Assembly: GCF_000688375.1 (NCBI RefSeq)
Contig: NZ_JIAF01000004.1
Span: 1,860,001 to 1,924,000, forward strand
DNA from: Prevotella sp. HUN102
GTDB taxonomy: Bacteria > Bacteroidota > Bacteroidia > Bacteroidales > Bacteroidaceae
Length of the DNA stretch: 64,000 nucleotides
Direction: 5' to 3'
In this document: in pieces, positions 1 to 9,463 of the stretch
Numbering within the stretch: the stretch's first letter is position 1
Layout: each line of letters begins with the position of its first letter
Position numbers and translations under genes: made by a program
The notes under the pieces: generated by a model
Told to the model about the DNA's origin: nothing
Seen by the model: only the letters and a program-made list of their open reading frames with translations
The model's database searches: none

Positions 1-1533
1 GCTTTTACCGACTATATGAAAAAGGTGGCAGAGCTGTTGCAGAGCCTCAACATTGATGCAACACTATCGGGCAGAAACGACATTCTCGTGGATGGAAAGA
101 AGGTTGCAGGCAGTGCATTTTACAGACTGAAAGGCCGTAGTGTGCTCCACAACTCCTTGCTTTTCGGCACGATGCTCGACCATCTTTCCAATGCTCTTAC
201 ACCTTCCAAGGAGAAGTTGCAAAGTAAAGGAGTTGCATCAGTAAGTCAGCGAGTTACGAATATTGGTCAATACACTTCTTTAAGTATAGAAGAATTTATA
301 GCCTATACCCAAAAATATATGTGTGGCGACGAAGTTCGTGTGCTTACTGCCGAAGATATGAAAGGCATTGAGGAGATAGAACGAGAACTGGCATCTGACG
401 ATTTCGTTTATGGAAACAATCCGAAATACACGGAAATGCGGAAAAAGCGTTTTGAAGGAGTGGGAACGCTCGAGGCTCACATAGAATTAAAGAATGGAAT
501 GATTGCCAATATCAACCTGATGGGCGATTATTTCCTTACCGGAGATATTGACAGGGAGTTGCTGGATTTGCTCCACGGCGTTGAGTTTACGCGTGAAGCC
601 GTTCGGGAGAAACTGGAGACAATAGATATTTCCACAGTCGTTCGCAATCTGAAACTCGACCAGTTCCTGCGTCTGCTCTTTGGACGTCCTCCACACGTTA
701 TGAAACCGGAATGGCTGAAGATTAATCTTACATCCAAGAAATCGTCCGGAGAGACGGCGGGAATCCTTGCCCGGCACCATCTGAACACCATCTGCACGAG
801 CGGGCTTTGTCCGAACCGTACCGAATGTTGGGCTGCCCGCACGGCAACTCTGATGATTGGTGGCGAAATCTGTACGCGCAAGTGCCGCTTCTGCAATACG
901 CTCAGCGGCCGTCCTCTTGCTTTGAACCCCGATGAACCACGCCACGTGGCAGAATCCATCAAGGCCTTGAACCTGAGATATGCAGTAATAACGTCTGTCG
1001 ATCGCGACGATCTGCCCGATTATGGTGCAGAGCATTGGGTAAAGACCGTGGAAGCCATCCGGGAGTTGAATCCTGACACGAAAATTGAACTCTTGATACC
1101 CGACTTTATGGGCAAGTCCGAGTTGATTAGAAAGGTGGTTGCCACCAAGCCTCACGTTTGTGGGCACAATATGGAAACGGTTCGGAGACTTACTCCTTCG
1201 GTTCGCAGCGTGGCTCAATACGACCGCAGCCTTGAGGTATTGGCAGAAATAGTCCGCTGTGGCGTTCAGGCAAAAACCGGTTTTATGCTGGGTTTGGGTG
1301 AAACACACGAAGAGATTCTGCAAACAATGTCCGATATTCTTGCTACGGGCTGCAAACGGCTCACACTTGGGCAATACCTGCAGCCTACTGCCAGCCATCT
1401 TCCTGTGGCTGCATATATCAGTCCCGAGAAATTTGCAGAGTACAAGCAAATCGGGCTTGCGATGGGTTTCAAGCACGTAGTGAGCGGTCCGTTGGTTCGT
1501 TCGTCATATCACGCAGCCGAAGCTGATGCGTAA
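1..1533 (+). CDS. lipA: Lipoate-protein ligase / lipoyl synthase fusion (5' end outside window)
   Basis: The reading frame is open from base 1 with no stop, so the first ATG in the window (base 16) is probably internal and the true start lies upstream. Numbering from base 16, residues 1-230 look like the C-terminal part of lipoate-protein ligase A (a GRNDILVDGKK segment), which attaches lipoate to carrier domains. Residues from about 235 on are a complete lipoyl synthase (radical SAM), which inserts two sulfurs into an octanoyl chain. The auxiliary 4Fe-4S cysteines C260, C265, C271, the radical SAM cysteines C286, C290, C293 (CTRKCRFC) and the C-terminal RSSYHA serine motif are all present. 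The lipoyl-dependent glycine cleavage genes follow 2 kb downstream. Fusing ligase and synthase in one chain is uncommon compared with the separate E. coli proteins. Confidence 0.9.
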   Translation, partial: AFTDYMKKVAELLQSLNIDATLSGRNDILVDGKKVAGSAFYRLKGRSVLHNSLLFGTMLDHLSNALTPSKEKLQSKGVASVSQRVTNIGQYTSLSIEEFIAYTQKYMCGDEVRVLTAEDMKGIEEIERELASDDFVYGNNPKYTEMRKKRFEGVGTLEAHIELKNGMIANINLMGDYFLTGDIDRELLDLLHGVEFTREAVREKLETIDISTVVRNLKLDQFLRLLFGRPPHVMKPEWLKINLTSKKSSGETAGILARHHLNTICTSGLCPNRTECWAARTATLMIGGEICTRKCRFCNTLSGRPLALNPDEPRHVAESIKALNLRYAVITSVDRDDLPDYGAEHWVKTVEAIRELNPDTKIELLIPDFMGKSELIRKVVATKPHVCGHNMETVRRLTPSVRSVAQYDRSLEVLAEIVRCGVQAKTGFMLGLGETHEEILQTMSDILATGCKRLTLGQYLQPTASHLPVAAYISPEKFAEYKQIGLAMGFKHVVSGPLVRSSYHAAEADA

Positions 1534-1744
1534 TCAAAAAAATGGTATGAATCAAGGTGTAATCGTTCGATTCAAAAGAACTTCATTGATATGGTTAGGT
1601 TGCTGATATATGGCAACCTAAACTTTATATATAGCATTTCTGGAGGTCCGATAATGGTTTTGCAGATTATTACTGTCAGCAGCATTGAATGCTGATAGTT
1701 CCTAAATAGTGTTGCAATCAATGGGGAGTTTCAGTAAATTTTGC

Positions 1745-1752
1745 TATCTTTG
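1745..1752 (+). promoter_or_regulatory. -7 promoter box of recF
   Basis: TATCTTTG matches the Bacteroidota -7 consensus TAnnTTTG. It lies 25 bp before the ATG at 1777 and overlaps the in-frame TTG at 1741, which argues against that earlier start. Confidence 0.6.
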
Positions 1753-1776
1753 CCTGTCCTTTACAATATAGATTAT

Positions 1777-2892
1777 ATGCGTTTAGACAAGCTGTCAATT
1801 ATCAATTACAAGAATATTCAGGCAAGTACGTTGAATTTGTCGCCCAAGATGAACTGCTTTATAGGTCATAACGGCGAAGGAAAGACGAATTTGCTCGATG
1901 CCATCTATTATCTTTCGTTTTGCAAGAGTGCATTTAATCCGAAGGATTCGGAAGTGATGCGCCACGAGAGCGACTTTTTTGTACTTGAGGGCAACTATCA
2001 GACCGACTCTGGCGATGCGGAACAGATATACAGTAGTATGAAACGTGGCACGAAGAAGCATTTCAAACGCAATAAGAAAGAATACAAAAAGCTGTCCGAG
2101 CATATCGGATTGATTCCTCTTACATTCGTTTCTCCGTCCGACAGTTCGCTGATAGAGGGAGGAAGCGAGGAGAGAAGAAAGTTGATGGACGTAGTGATTT
2201 CACAGTACGACCGGCTTTATATCGAAACTCTCACGCGATACAACAAGACTTTGCAGCAGCGCAACAGTCTTTTGAAACAGGAGGAAGAACCAGATCAGAC
2301 GCTGATGGAACTTCTTGAAATGCAAATGGCTGAGTTCGGCGAGCAGATTTACAGGAAGCGTGAGGATTTTGTGAAGGAACTAACCCCTGTTTTTCAAGAG
2401 ATTTACCAAACTATTTCCAAAGACCGTGAGCAGGTGTCGCTGGAATATGTTTCTCACGGACAGCGTGGAGATTTACTGAACGTGATTCAGCGCGACCGCA
2501 CAAAGGACCGTATAATGGGTTATTCGCTCCACGGTATTCATAAAGACGACTTGCTGATGATGCTGGGAGGATATCCGATGAAGCGCGAAGGGAGTCAGGG
2601 CCAGAACAAGACGTTCGTGTTGGCTCTGAAACTGGCGCAATTCAATTTCCTGAAGCGTACGGCAGGCAACAATACGCCCTTGCTGTTGCTCGATGATATA
2701 TTCGACAAACTGGATGCCGACCGAGTTGAGCAAATCATAAAACTTGTTTCGGGCAAGAACTTCGGTCAGATATTCATAACCGACACCAACCGAGACCATC
2801 TGGACAGGATTTTGCACTCGTGCGATTCCGACTACAAACTGTTTGCAGTTAAGAACGGCGAGATAACCGAAAAGAATCAGGACTATGTTTAG
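1777..2892 (+). CDS. recF: DNA replication and repair protein RecF
   Basis: RecF is an SMC-like ATPase that helps load RecA at gapped DNA. The protein begins MRLDKLSIINYKNI and has the Walker A GHNGEGKTNLLDAIY (about residues 29-43), a signature-like SQGQNKTFVLALKLAQ and a Walker B LLLLDDIFDKLD. At 371 residues it has the usual RecF length. The frame also opens at a TTG (1741), but that codon sits inside the -7 promoter box, so the ATG at 1777 is preferred. The 3' end overlaps the DUF721 gene by 8 bp, implying translational coupling. Confidence 0.95.
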   Translation: MRLDKLSIINYKNIQASTLNLSPKMNCFIGHNGEGKTNLLDAIYYLSFCKSAFNPKDSEVMRHESDFFVLEGNYQTDSGDAEQIYSSMKRGTKKHFKRNKKEYKKLSEHIGLIPLTFVSPSDSSLIEGGSEERRKLMDVVISQYDRLYIETLTRYNKTLQQRNSLLKQEEEPDQTLMELLEMQMAEFGEQIYRKREDFVKELTPVFQEIYQTISKDREQVSLEYVSHGQRGDLLNVIQRDRTKDRIMGYSLHGIHKDDLLMMLGGYPMKREGSQGQNKTFVLALKLAQFNFLKRTAGNNTPLLLLDDIFDKLDADRVEQIIKLVSGKNFGQIFITDTNRDHLDRILHSCDSDYKLFAVKNGEITEKNQDYV

Positions 2893-3175
2893 AAGAAAAG
2901 TGGAATCGCTTGCTGATATTCTCGGCAAGACTTTGCGTGATAATGGTTTGGAAATGCCCCTGATGCAGAAACGTGCCGTGGATGCCTGGGACGTGGTTAC
3001 AGGTAAGACGGTTGCAAGATATACTGCCGAGAAATATATCCGCAACCAAACGCTGTTCGTCAAGATAACAAATCCGGCACTGAGACAGGACTTGTCGATG
3101 ATGAGGACACAACTGGTAAAACGTCTCAACGAGCACGTTGGCTCATTTGTAATAGCAGAAGTAAGAATCTATTAA
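2885..3175 (+). CDS. DUF721 family protein
   Basis: This 96-residue protein matches the DUF721 family pattern: an N-terminal helix, then DAWDVVTGKTVARYTAEKYIRNQTLFVKITNPALRQDL, in which the W..V.G..... and L.V.. elements are typical. DUF721 proteins often sit beside recF or dnaA/gyrB, as here. The molecular role is not established; a nucleic-acid association is often proposed. Its start overlaps the recF stop by 8 bp, so the two form one operon. Confidence 0.85.
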   Translation: MFRRKVESLADILGKTLRDNGLEMPLMQKRAVDAWDVVTGKTVARYTAEKYIRNQTLFVKITNPALRQDLSMMRTQLVKRLNEHVGSFVIAEVRIY

Positions 3176-3318
3176 TTTGAGCAAAAAATGGAATATCCAA
3201 CGCTCATATTCATCTTGTCTGTCTAAACCTTCTCCTGCGTAAATTCAATGATTTTCTATCATTTAGTAAGTTCATAACCTTATTAACAATATTTTAAACA
3301 GAAAAAGACTGTCTTTTT

Positions 3319-3349
3319 TTTGAGTATTCGGATATATTTATTACATTTG
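3319..3349 (+). promoter_or_regulatory. Promoter of the gcv cluster
   Basis: TTTG at 3319-3322 and TACATTTG at 3342-3349 are 19 bp apart, an excellent match to the Bacteroidota housekeeping promoter. The predicted transcript begins near 3355, leaving a leader of roughly 150 nt before gcvT. Confidence 0.75.
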
Positions 3350-3508
3350 CACAAAAAGATGTCTGACGAAGACAGTAAAGCCTAATCGAACATCGTTCAG
3401 AGTCTTTGAGAAAGCCTAAGCAAAACAGGACATTAAGCCTTAAAATCAAGCTGAAAGCCAATGAGGAAATGTCTGATTTGAGGAAAATTCTAAAACCAAA
3501 ATACAAAT

Positions 3509-4594
3509 ATGGAGAACAAAAGAACCTGCCTTTATGACAAGCACGTAGCACTCGGTGCTTTGATTTCACCTTTCGGTGGATTTGATATGCCTATTCAGTA
3601 CTCAAGTATTATCGATGAACACAATGCAGTAAGACAGCATTGTGGTGTATTTGATGTTTCCCATATGGGAGAAATCATCATTACCGGTAACGATGCTGAA
3701 AAGTTCGTAAACTATATTTTCACAAACGATGTTATCGGTCTTGAAGTTGGCAAGGTAATATATGGTATGTTCTGTATGCCCGATGGTGGCGTGGTGGACG
3801 ATACCTGCATCTGCAAGATTGGCGAAGACTGCTTCCTTATGACCGTGAATGCTTCAAACATCGACAAAGACAGCGAATGGATAAAGCAGAACGCCACAGG
3901 TTTCGATATCAATATCGACTATGCCAGCGACCGTTATGGTCAGCTTGCAATTCAAGGTCCTGACGCAGAAAAGATTATCGAAGAAAAACTGGGCATTCCT
4001 TGCACTGAATTGAAGTTCTATGAGGTTAAGTGCCTTGAGAAAGATGGTGAGCAAATCATTATCTCCCGTACAGGTTATACAGGCGAAGACGGCTTCGAGG
4101 TTTACAGTTCTCCTGCATATATAGTTAAGGTATGGGATATGCTGATGGCTGCCGGAGTTACACCGTGTGGACTCGGTTGCCGTGACACACTCCGTTTCGA
4201 GGCAGGTATGCCATTGTATGGCCACGAACTCTCTGAAGTTATCACTCCAGTTATGGCTGGTCTTTCAATGTTCGTTAAGTTTGAAAAGGAAAACTTCATC
4301 GGCAAGGAGGCACTTTTGAAGCAAAAGACAGAAGGCGTTACAAAACGTCTGCGTGGTATTTGGCTCGACGACAATGCTATTCCAAGAAATGGATACAAGG
4401 TGTTCAAGGATGGTCAGGAAGTTGGAGAAATCACAACCGGCTACAAACTTATTTCTGTTGAAAAGAGTTGTGCAGTAGCACTTGTTGATGCTTCTGTAAA
4501 GATGGAAGACCGCGTCGAAGTTCAGATTCGCAAGAAATTCTTCCCTGCTACGGTTGGTAAGAAGAAATTTTACGACCCACACTACAAGAAATAA
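3509..4594 (+). CDS. gcvT: Aminomethyltransferase, glycine cleavage T protein
   Basis: T protein transfers the methylene group from aminomethyl-lipoyl-GcvH to tetrahydrofolate and releases ammonia. The 361 residues are normal length. Visible family features are the N-terminal GGFDMPIQYSSI segment, VFDVSHMGEI, the folate-site acidic residue region (FTNDV..L..GKVIYGMFC), SRTGYTGEDGFEVY and LRFEAGMPLYGHELSE. The ATG at 3509 has an A-rich upstream region and follows a long leader from the 3319-3349 promoter. It is the first gene of the gcvT-gcvH-gcvPA-gcvPB-lpdA cluster. Confidence 0.97.
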   Translation: MENKRTCLYDKHVALGALISPFGGFDMPIQYSSIIDEHNAVRQHCGVFDVSHMGEIIITGNDAEKFVNYIFTNDVIGLEVGKVIYGMFCMPDGGVVDDTCICKIGEDCFLMTVNASNIDKDSEWIKQNATGFDINIDYASDRYGQLAIQGPDAEKIIEEKLGIPCTELKFYEVKCLEKDGEQIIISRTGYTGEDGFEVYSSPAYIVKVWDMLMAAGVTPCGLGCRDTLRFEAGMPLYGHELSEVITPVMAGLSMFVKFEKENFIGKEALLKQKTEGVTKRLRGIWLDDNAIPRNGYKVFKDGQEVGEITTGYKLISVEKSCAVALVDASVKMEDRVEVQIRKKFFPATVGKKKFYDPHYKK

Positions 4595-4626
4595 ATTCTC
4601 TAACGGAGATTAAATAATAATTCTAT

Positions 4627-4654
4627 TGGGCGATAGCCTTATGGTTCTCGCCCA
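4627..4654 (+). other. Hairpin between gcvT and gcvH
   Basis: TGGGCGA (4627-4633) pairs with TCGCCCA (4648-4654) in the 97-bp gap. No U-tract follows, so a processing or stability hairpin is more likely than a terminator. Confidence 0.35.
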
Positions 4655-4691
4655 CCCTATCTAAGACAAACTAATAAACAATTAATCGAAT

Positions 4692-5072
4692 ATGGCAAAA
4701 GTTATTGAAGGACTCTTCTATGCAGAGTCACACGAGTATGTAAAGGTTGAAGGCGATTTCGCTTATATCGGTATCACAGACTATGCACAGCACGCACTTG
4801 GCAACGTAGTATATGTTGATATGCCGGAAGTTGACGACGAAGTAGAATTCGACGAAGGTTTCGGAGCCGTAGAAAGCGTTAAGGCTGCGTCTGACCTGAA
4901 CTCTCCTGTATCTGGCAAGGTGGTTGAAGTAAACGAAGCACTCGAAGATCAGCCTGAACTCTTGAATCAGGACGCATTTGCTAACTGGATTATCAAGGTT
5001 GAACTTTCAGACAAGTCTGAACTGGACAAACTTATGGATGCAAAGGCTTACGAAGAGTTCTGTGCAAAATAG
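4692..5072 (+). CDS. gcvH: Glycine cleavage system H protein
   Basis: GcvH is the lipoyl carrier that shuttles the aminomethyl group between the P, T and L proteins. The 126-residue protein has the complete lipoyl fold, with the lipoylated lysine at K64 in GAVESVKAASDLNSPVSG. It starts YAESHEYVKVEGDFAYIGITDYAQHALG, standard for the family. The lipA/lplA fusion at the start of the window is a plausible source of its cofactor. It is the second gene of the cluster, 97 bp after gcvT. Confidence 0.97.
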   Translation: MAKVIEGLFYAESHEYVKVEGDFAYIGITDYAQHALGNVVYVDMPEVDDEVEFDEGFGAVESVKAASDLNSPVSGKVVEVNEALEDQPELLNQDAFANWIIKVELSDKSELDKLMDAKAYEEFCAK

Positions 5073-5102
5073 TTATTCAGCAAACTTTTTCTAAAGCATA
5101 AA

Positions 5103-5150
5103 ATAACTGTTTTCCTTCTCAAAATAATCTTTGTGAAAGAAAACAGTTAT
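5103..5150 (+). terminator. Hairpin after gcvH (possible attenuating terminator)
   Basis: A perfect 12-bp stem (5103-5114 with 5139-5150) lies between gcvH and gcvPA and is followed by CTGCTTTTAA. It could partly terminate transcription or protect the gcvTH mRNA, giving unequal subunit levels. The U-tract is weak. Confidence 0.4.
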
Positions 5151-5237
5151 CTGCTTTTAAAACAGATGCTTTAATGTTACTACTGAATCAAGCGGCATCT
5201 GTAATTGGAAAACATAATCAACAAATACTAAAGAAAA

Positions 5238-6548
5238 ATGAATTTTAAATTCTTCCCACATACCCAAGAAGAGACACAGGCTATGCTTGATAAGATTGGT
5301 GTGAAAAACATTGAAGATCTTTTTGCAAACATTCCTGAAGTATTGCGTTTCAGAGGGGAATACGATATTCCTGAAGCTAAGAGCGAGTTAGAAATCAGAA
5401 ACTTCTTCAATCAGCTTGGAAACAAAAATCAGTTGCTGACTTGCTTTGCCGGTGCTGGCGTTTACGATCATTATGCACCAAGCGCAATTCCTACTATTGT
5501 AAGTCGTTCTGAGTATCTTACGTCATATACTCCGTATCAAGCAGAGATTTCACAAGGTACGCTCCACTATATCTTCGAGTTCCAGAGTATGATAGCCGAA
5601 CTCACGAATATGGACATCGCTAATGCGTCATTGTACGACGGCTCTACGGCTACTGCCGAGGCTATGCTCGTTGCCAATGCTGCATCCAGCAAGAACAATA
5701 CTATCCTTTATTCAGAAACCATCGACCCAAAGATTATTGACGTACTGAAGACTTACGCTCATTTCCAGAATATTAATCTTGTAGCCATAAAGAACGAAGA
5801 TGGTATCACTTCAAAGGCTGATTTGGAAGCTAAGATGAATGAAGGTGGCGTTGCAGGTGTTATCGTTCAGCAGCCAAACTATTACGGTATCACAGAAGAC
5901 TTCACAGGATATGCTGATATCTGCCACGGCAAGAAGGCACTGTTCATCGTAAACAGCGTTGCTGCCGACCTTGCATTGCTCAAGACACCGGGTGAATGGG
6001 GAGCTGACATTGCTGTCGGCGATGTTCAGAGTCTTGGTTTGCCAATGGCTTTCGGTGGCCCTTACGCAGGCTATATGGCTACTACACAGAAGTTGATGCG
6101 CAAGATGCCGGGTCGTATCGTTGGTCAGACAAAGGATACACGTGGTCAGCGTGTATTTGCACTTACATTGCAGGCTCGCGAACAGCACATCCGTCGTCAA
6201 AAAGCCACATCCAATATCTGCTCTAATCAGAGTTTGATGGCTCTCTACGTTACCATCTATATGTCTCTGATGGGCAAGGAAGGTGTAAAAGAAGCTGCAA
6301 AGATGAGTTTCGACGCTGCACATTACCTCTGCGATAAGATGGTGGCTACTGGTAAAGCAGAATTGGTTTACAATCAACCATTCTTCAATGAATTCTTGAT
6401 TAAGATTGAGAATCGTGATGTATTCTATGACAAGGCTATTGAAAAGGGAATCCTGCCGGGTGTTAAGGTATGCGATGATAAACTTCTCGTAGCCGTAACA
6501 GAAAAACGCACTAAGGAAGAGATAGAAGCACTTGTTGCCCTTCTCTAA
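5238..6548 (+). CDS. gcvPA: Glycine dehydrogenase (decarboxylating) subunit 1
   Basis: This is the N-terminal half of the pyridoxal-phosphate glycine decarboxylase (P protein), made as a separate chain. The 436-residue length matches the known two-subunit form. Family segments include FAGAGVYDHYAPSAI, TPYQAEISQGTLHYIFEFQSMIAELT, and DTRGQRVFALTLQAREQHIRRQKATSNICSNQ. This half lacks the catalytic lysine, which is in gcvPB. The start at 5238 follows an A-rich stretch (AAAGAAAA). It lies 165 bp after gcvH and 51 bp before gcvPB. Confidence 0.96.
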   Translation: MNFKFFPHTQEETQAMLDKIGVKNIEDLFANIPEVLRFRGEYDIPEAKSELEIRNFFNQLGNKNQLLTCFAGAGVYDHYAPSAIPTIVSRSEYLTSYTPYQAEISQGTLHYIFEFQSMIAELTNMDIANASLYDGSTATAEAMLVANAASSKNNTILYSETIDPKIIDVLKTYAHFQNINLVAIKNEDGITSKADLEAKMNEGGVAGVIVQQPNYYGITEDFTGYADICHGKKALFIVNSVAADLALLKTPGEWGADIAVGDVQSLGLPMAFGGPYAGYMATTQKLMRKMPGRIVGQTKDTRGQRVFALTLQAREQHIRRQKATSNICSNQSLMALYVTIYMSLMGKEGVKEAAKMSFDAAHYLCDKMVATGKAELVYNQPFFNEFLIKIENRDVFYDKAIEKGILPGVKVCDDKLLVAVTEKRTKEEIEALVALL

Positions 6549-6599
6549 TTCTCTATTTTGACAAGAACGTTTTTATTAACATCTTAAATTATTGAAGAA

Positions 6600-8075
6600 A
6601 TGAACAATAGATTATATGGCAATTTAATATTTGAGCTTTCCCAACCAGGTCATAAAGCTTACAGCCTACCAAAGAATGATTTTGGAAGCTACGAATTTCC
6701 AAACAACCTGAAGCGCGAAAAGGATGCAGAACTTCCTGAATGTGATGAACTTACGGTTGTAAGACACTATACAAACCACAGTGGCAACAACTTCGGTGTA
6801 GACAATGGATTCTATCCTTTAGGATCTTGTACTATGAAGTACAATCCAACAATCAACGAAGAGATTGCAGCTATGCCTCAATTTACAGGGTTGCATCCTC
6901 TCCAACCGTTGAACACAGTACAAGGTGCTTTGGAAGTTCAATACAACTTGCAGCAAGCATTAGCAAGCATTTCAGGCTTGCACGATTTCACACTAAATCC
7001 TTATGCAGGTGCTCACGGCGAATTTACCGGTTTGATGATTATCGCATCTTATCATCAGCACCGCGGTGATATGAAGCGTACAAAGGTTATCATTCCTGAT
7101 TCAGCGCACGGAACCAATCCGGCATCAGCAGCCGTTTGTGGTCTTGAAATTGTTGAGGTAAAGAGTACACCCGAAGGACTTGTAGATGTTGAGGATTTGA
7201 AACCATTGCTCGGTGATGATATTGCCGGTATGATGATGACCAATCCTAATACACTCGGTCTTTTTGAAAAGGAAATTCCTGAGATTGCCAAGTTGGTTCA
7301 CGAATGTGGTGGCTTGATGTATTACGATGGGGCAAATCTAAATCCAATGTTGGGCGTTGCCCGTCCTGGCGATATGGGCTTCGATGTTATGCACATCAAT
7401 ATTCACAAGACATTCTCTACTCCTCACGGTGGTGGTGGTCCCGGCGACGGTCCTGTTGGCGTAAGAGAAGACTTGGTGCCATTCTTGCCAAAGCCACACG
7501 TAATCAAAACTGAAAATGGATTCGATATGGAATTGCCAAAGCACGGCGAAGAGTTTACTGTAAAGAATCTACACGTTGGTCCTCATCTTGGTAACTTCCT
7601 TGTAGGTCTTCGTGCCTACGTTTACATCCTTACATTAGGGAAAGAAAACTTGAAGTGGGTTGGTCCTTATGCTACATTGAATGCAAACTACATCAAGGAA
7701 TGCCTGAAAAACGACTACGAGTTACCTATCGGAGACATCTGTATGCACGAATTTGTATTCGACGGTTTGAAGGACAAGAGCACAGGCGTTACGACTATGG
7801 ACGTTGCAAAACGTTTATTGGACTACGGCTATCACGCTCCAACTATCTACTTCCCATTGCTGTTCCACGAAGCAATGATGATTGAGCCTACCGAAAACGA
7901 AAGTAAGGCTACTCTCGACAGCTTCATCGGAATAATGCACACGATTGCCAAGGAGGCACGTGAGATTCCTAATGAAGTTAAGGAAGCACCACACAACACA
8001 CCAATTGGTCGCGTAGACGACGTACTGGCAGCTAAGGAACCTATCCTTAACTATCGTCAGGCGATGATGAAGTAA
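6600..8075 (+). CDS. gcvPB: Glycine dehydrogenase (decarboxylating) subunit 2
   Basis: This is the C-terminal, PLP-binding half of glycine decarboxylase, 491 residues. The PLP-binding lysine is K270 in NIHKTFSTPHGGGGPG. The N-terminus (FELSQPGHKAYSLP) and FYPLGSCTMKYNP are family signatures. It pairs with gcvPA to decarboxylate glycine and load the aminomethyl group onto GcvH. The start codon follows ATTGAAGAA. lpdA starts 20 bp after its stop, so the two are cotranscribed. Confidence 0.97.
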   Translation: MNNRLYGNLIFELSQPGHKAYSLPKNDFGSYEFPNNLKREKDAELPECDELTVVRHYTNHSGNNFGVDNGFYPLGSCTMKYNPTINEEIAAMPQFTGLHPLQPLNTVQGALEVQYNLQQALASISGLHDFTLNPYAGAHGEFTGLMIIASYHQHRGDMKRTKVIIPDSAHGTNPASAAVCGLEIVEVKSTPEGLVDVEDLKPLLGDDIAGMMMTNPNTLGLFEKEIPEIAKLVHECGGLMYYDGANLNPMLGVARPGDMGFDVMHINIHKTFSTPHGGGGPGDGPVGVREDLVPFLPKPHVIKTENGFDMELPKHGEEFTVKNLHVGPHLGNFLVGLRAYVYILTLGKENLKWVGPYATLNANYIKECLKNDYELPIGDICMHEFVFDGLKDKSTGVTTMDVAKRLLDYGYHAPTIYFPLLFHEAMMIEPTENESKATLDSFIGIMHTIAKEAREIPNEVKEAPHNTPIGRVDDVLAAKEPILNYRQAMMK

Positions 8076-8095
8076 ATGCCTAAAGTAAGAATATT

Positions 8096-9454
8096 ATGGA
8101 AAAAACCGATTTAATTATTATCGGTGCTGGCCCTGGAGGCTATCATACTGCTGTTCACGCAGCAAAAGATGGCCTCAAGGTTACTATCATCGAAAAAAAA
8201 CATCCAGGTGGTACCTGCCTGAATGAAGGATGTATCCCAACAAAAAGTTTCGCACACGATGCAGACTTATACCGCAATCCTCTCCTATCCTGTGTAGGTG
8301 GTGGACACGTTAGGTTTAATCGAATACAAGAGCGCAAAACTGAGGTTATCAATACATTACGCGAAGGTGTAAAGGGATTGCTTTCTCAGCCCGGAATTAC
8401 TTATATAGAAGGTGAAGCAAAGTTTGTAGACAAGAAAGTGATTGAAGTAAACGGCACACAGATTACTGCTGACAACATCATCATTGCTACCGGTTCACGT
8501 GCTCGTATGCTTCCTTTCATCCCTGCATTGGATTCTCCGGAAGGAAAAGTACTGCAAGGAAAGATAATGACATCGACAGAACTCTTGGACATTGACTATA
8601 TACCTAACCGAATGGCCATTATCGGTGCCGGTGTTATCGGTCTCGAGTTGGCATCTGCCTTCGAAACATTCGGCAGTTCCGTAACTGTTATCGAGTTTAT
8701 GAAGGAATGCTTGCCGACAATGGATTCCGACATCGCAAAGCGTCTTCGCAAGACAATGGAAAAGAGAGACATCCAATTCCACTTGCAAAGTGGTGTAACG
8801 GCAATTGAACCAACTGCCGACAACAAGCAAGTAACCGTATCTTTCAACCAAAAGGGACAGGACAAGCAAGTAACGGCAGACGTAGTGCTCGTTGCTACTG
8901 GCAGAGCTGCGAATATTGAAGGACTCAACCTTGAGGCAGCCGGCATCAACTGTATCAAGCAAGGCATTGAAACAGATGAAAACTACGAAACGAACGTTCC
9001 CGGCGTCTATGCTATCGGTGATGTTAATGGCAAACAGATGCTTGCACACGCTGCCACATTCCAAGGAATGCGCGTTATGAACAGAATATTGAACAAGGAA
9101 GACAAAATCCGTTTCGATATTATGCCGGCAGCCGTTTTCACCTATCCCGAGGCAGGTTCAGTGGGTCTTTCAGAAGATGCGTGCAAGAAGGAAGGCATCA
9201 AGTGCATCGTGAAGAAGGGATTCTATCGTTCAAACGGTAAGGCATTGGCAATGGAAGAAACCGAAGGATTGCTGAAGGTCATTGCAAATGAAGAAGGCAA
9301 GATTATCGGTGCTCACGTATTCGGTGCCCATTCAGCCGACATCAGTCAGGAAGTGGCAGCACTAATGAACAATGATGCAACGTTAGATGATTTGAGAGAC
9401 ATCATTCACATTCATCCAACCATTGGCGAGATTCTCCTTGATGCCATAATTTAA
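8096..9454 (+). CDS. lpdA: Dihydrolipoyl dehydrogenase (L protein)
   Basis: The flavoprotein reoxidises the dihydrolipoyl group of GcvH using NAD+. Residues 7-17 form the FAD-binding IGAGPGGY motif, the redox-active disulfide is C41/C46 (GGTCLNEGCIPTK), a second dinucleotide fold IIGAGVIGLE lies near residue 180, YAIGDVNG binds FAD again, and the C-terminal HIHPTIGE contains the catalytic His-Glu dyad. The 452 residues are typical. It closes the gcv cluster. It may also serve 2-oxoacid dehydrogenases elsewhere, but its position points to glycine cleavage. Confidence 0.96.
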   Translation: MEKTDLIIIGAGPGGYHTAVHAAKDGLKVTIIEKKHPGGTCLNEGCIPTKSFAHDADLYRNPLLSCVGGGHVRFNRIQERKTEVINTLREGVKGLLSQPGITYIEGEAKFVDKKVIEVNGTQITADNIIIATGSRARMLPFIPALDSPEGKVLQGKIMTSTELLDIDYIPNRMAIIGAGVIGLELASAFETFGSSVTVIEFMKECLPTMDSDIAKRLRKTMEKRDIQFHLQSGVTAIEPTADNKQVTVSFNQKGQDKQVTADVVLVATGRAANIEGLNLEAAGINCIKQGIETDENYETNVPGVYAIGDVNGKQMLAHAATFQGMRVMNRILNKEDKIRFDIMPAAVFTYPEAGSVGLSEDACKKEGIKCIVKKGFYRSNGKALAMEETEGLLKVIANEEGKIIGAHVFGAHSADISQEVAALMNNDATLDDLRDIIHIHPTIGEILLDAII

Positions 9455-9463
9455 GTGTGAATG

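Noticed and set aside
3355..3508. Glycine riboswitch upstream of gcvT
   Set aside because: The paired aptamer consensus is not present in the leader.
5238..8075. gcvP split by a frameshift
   Set aside because: The halves have separate starts, a 51-bp gap and lengths typical of the natural two-subunit form.
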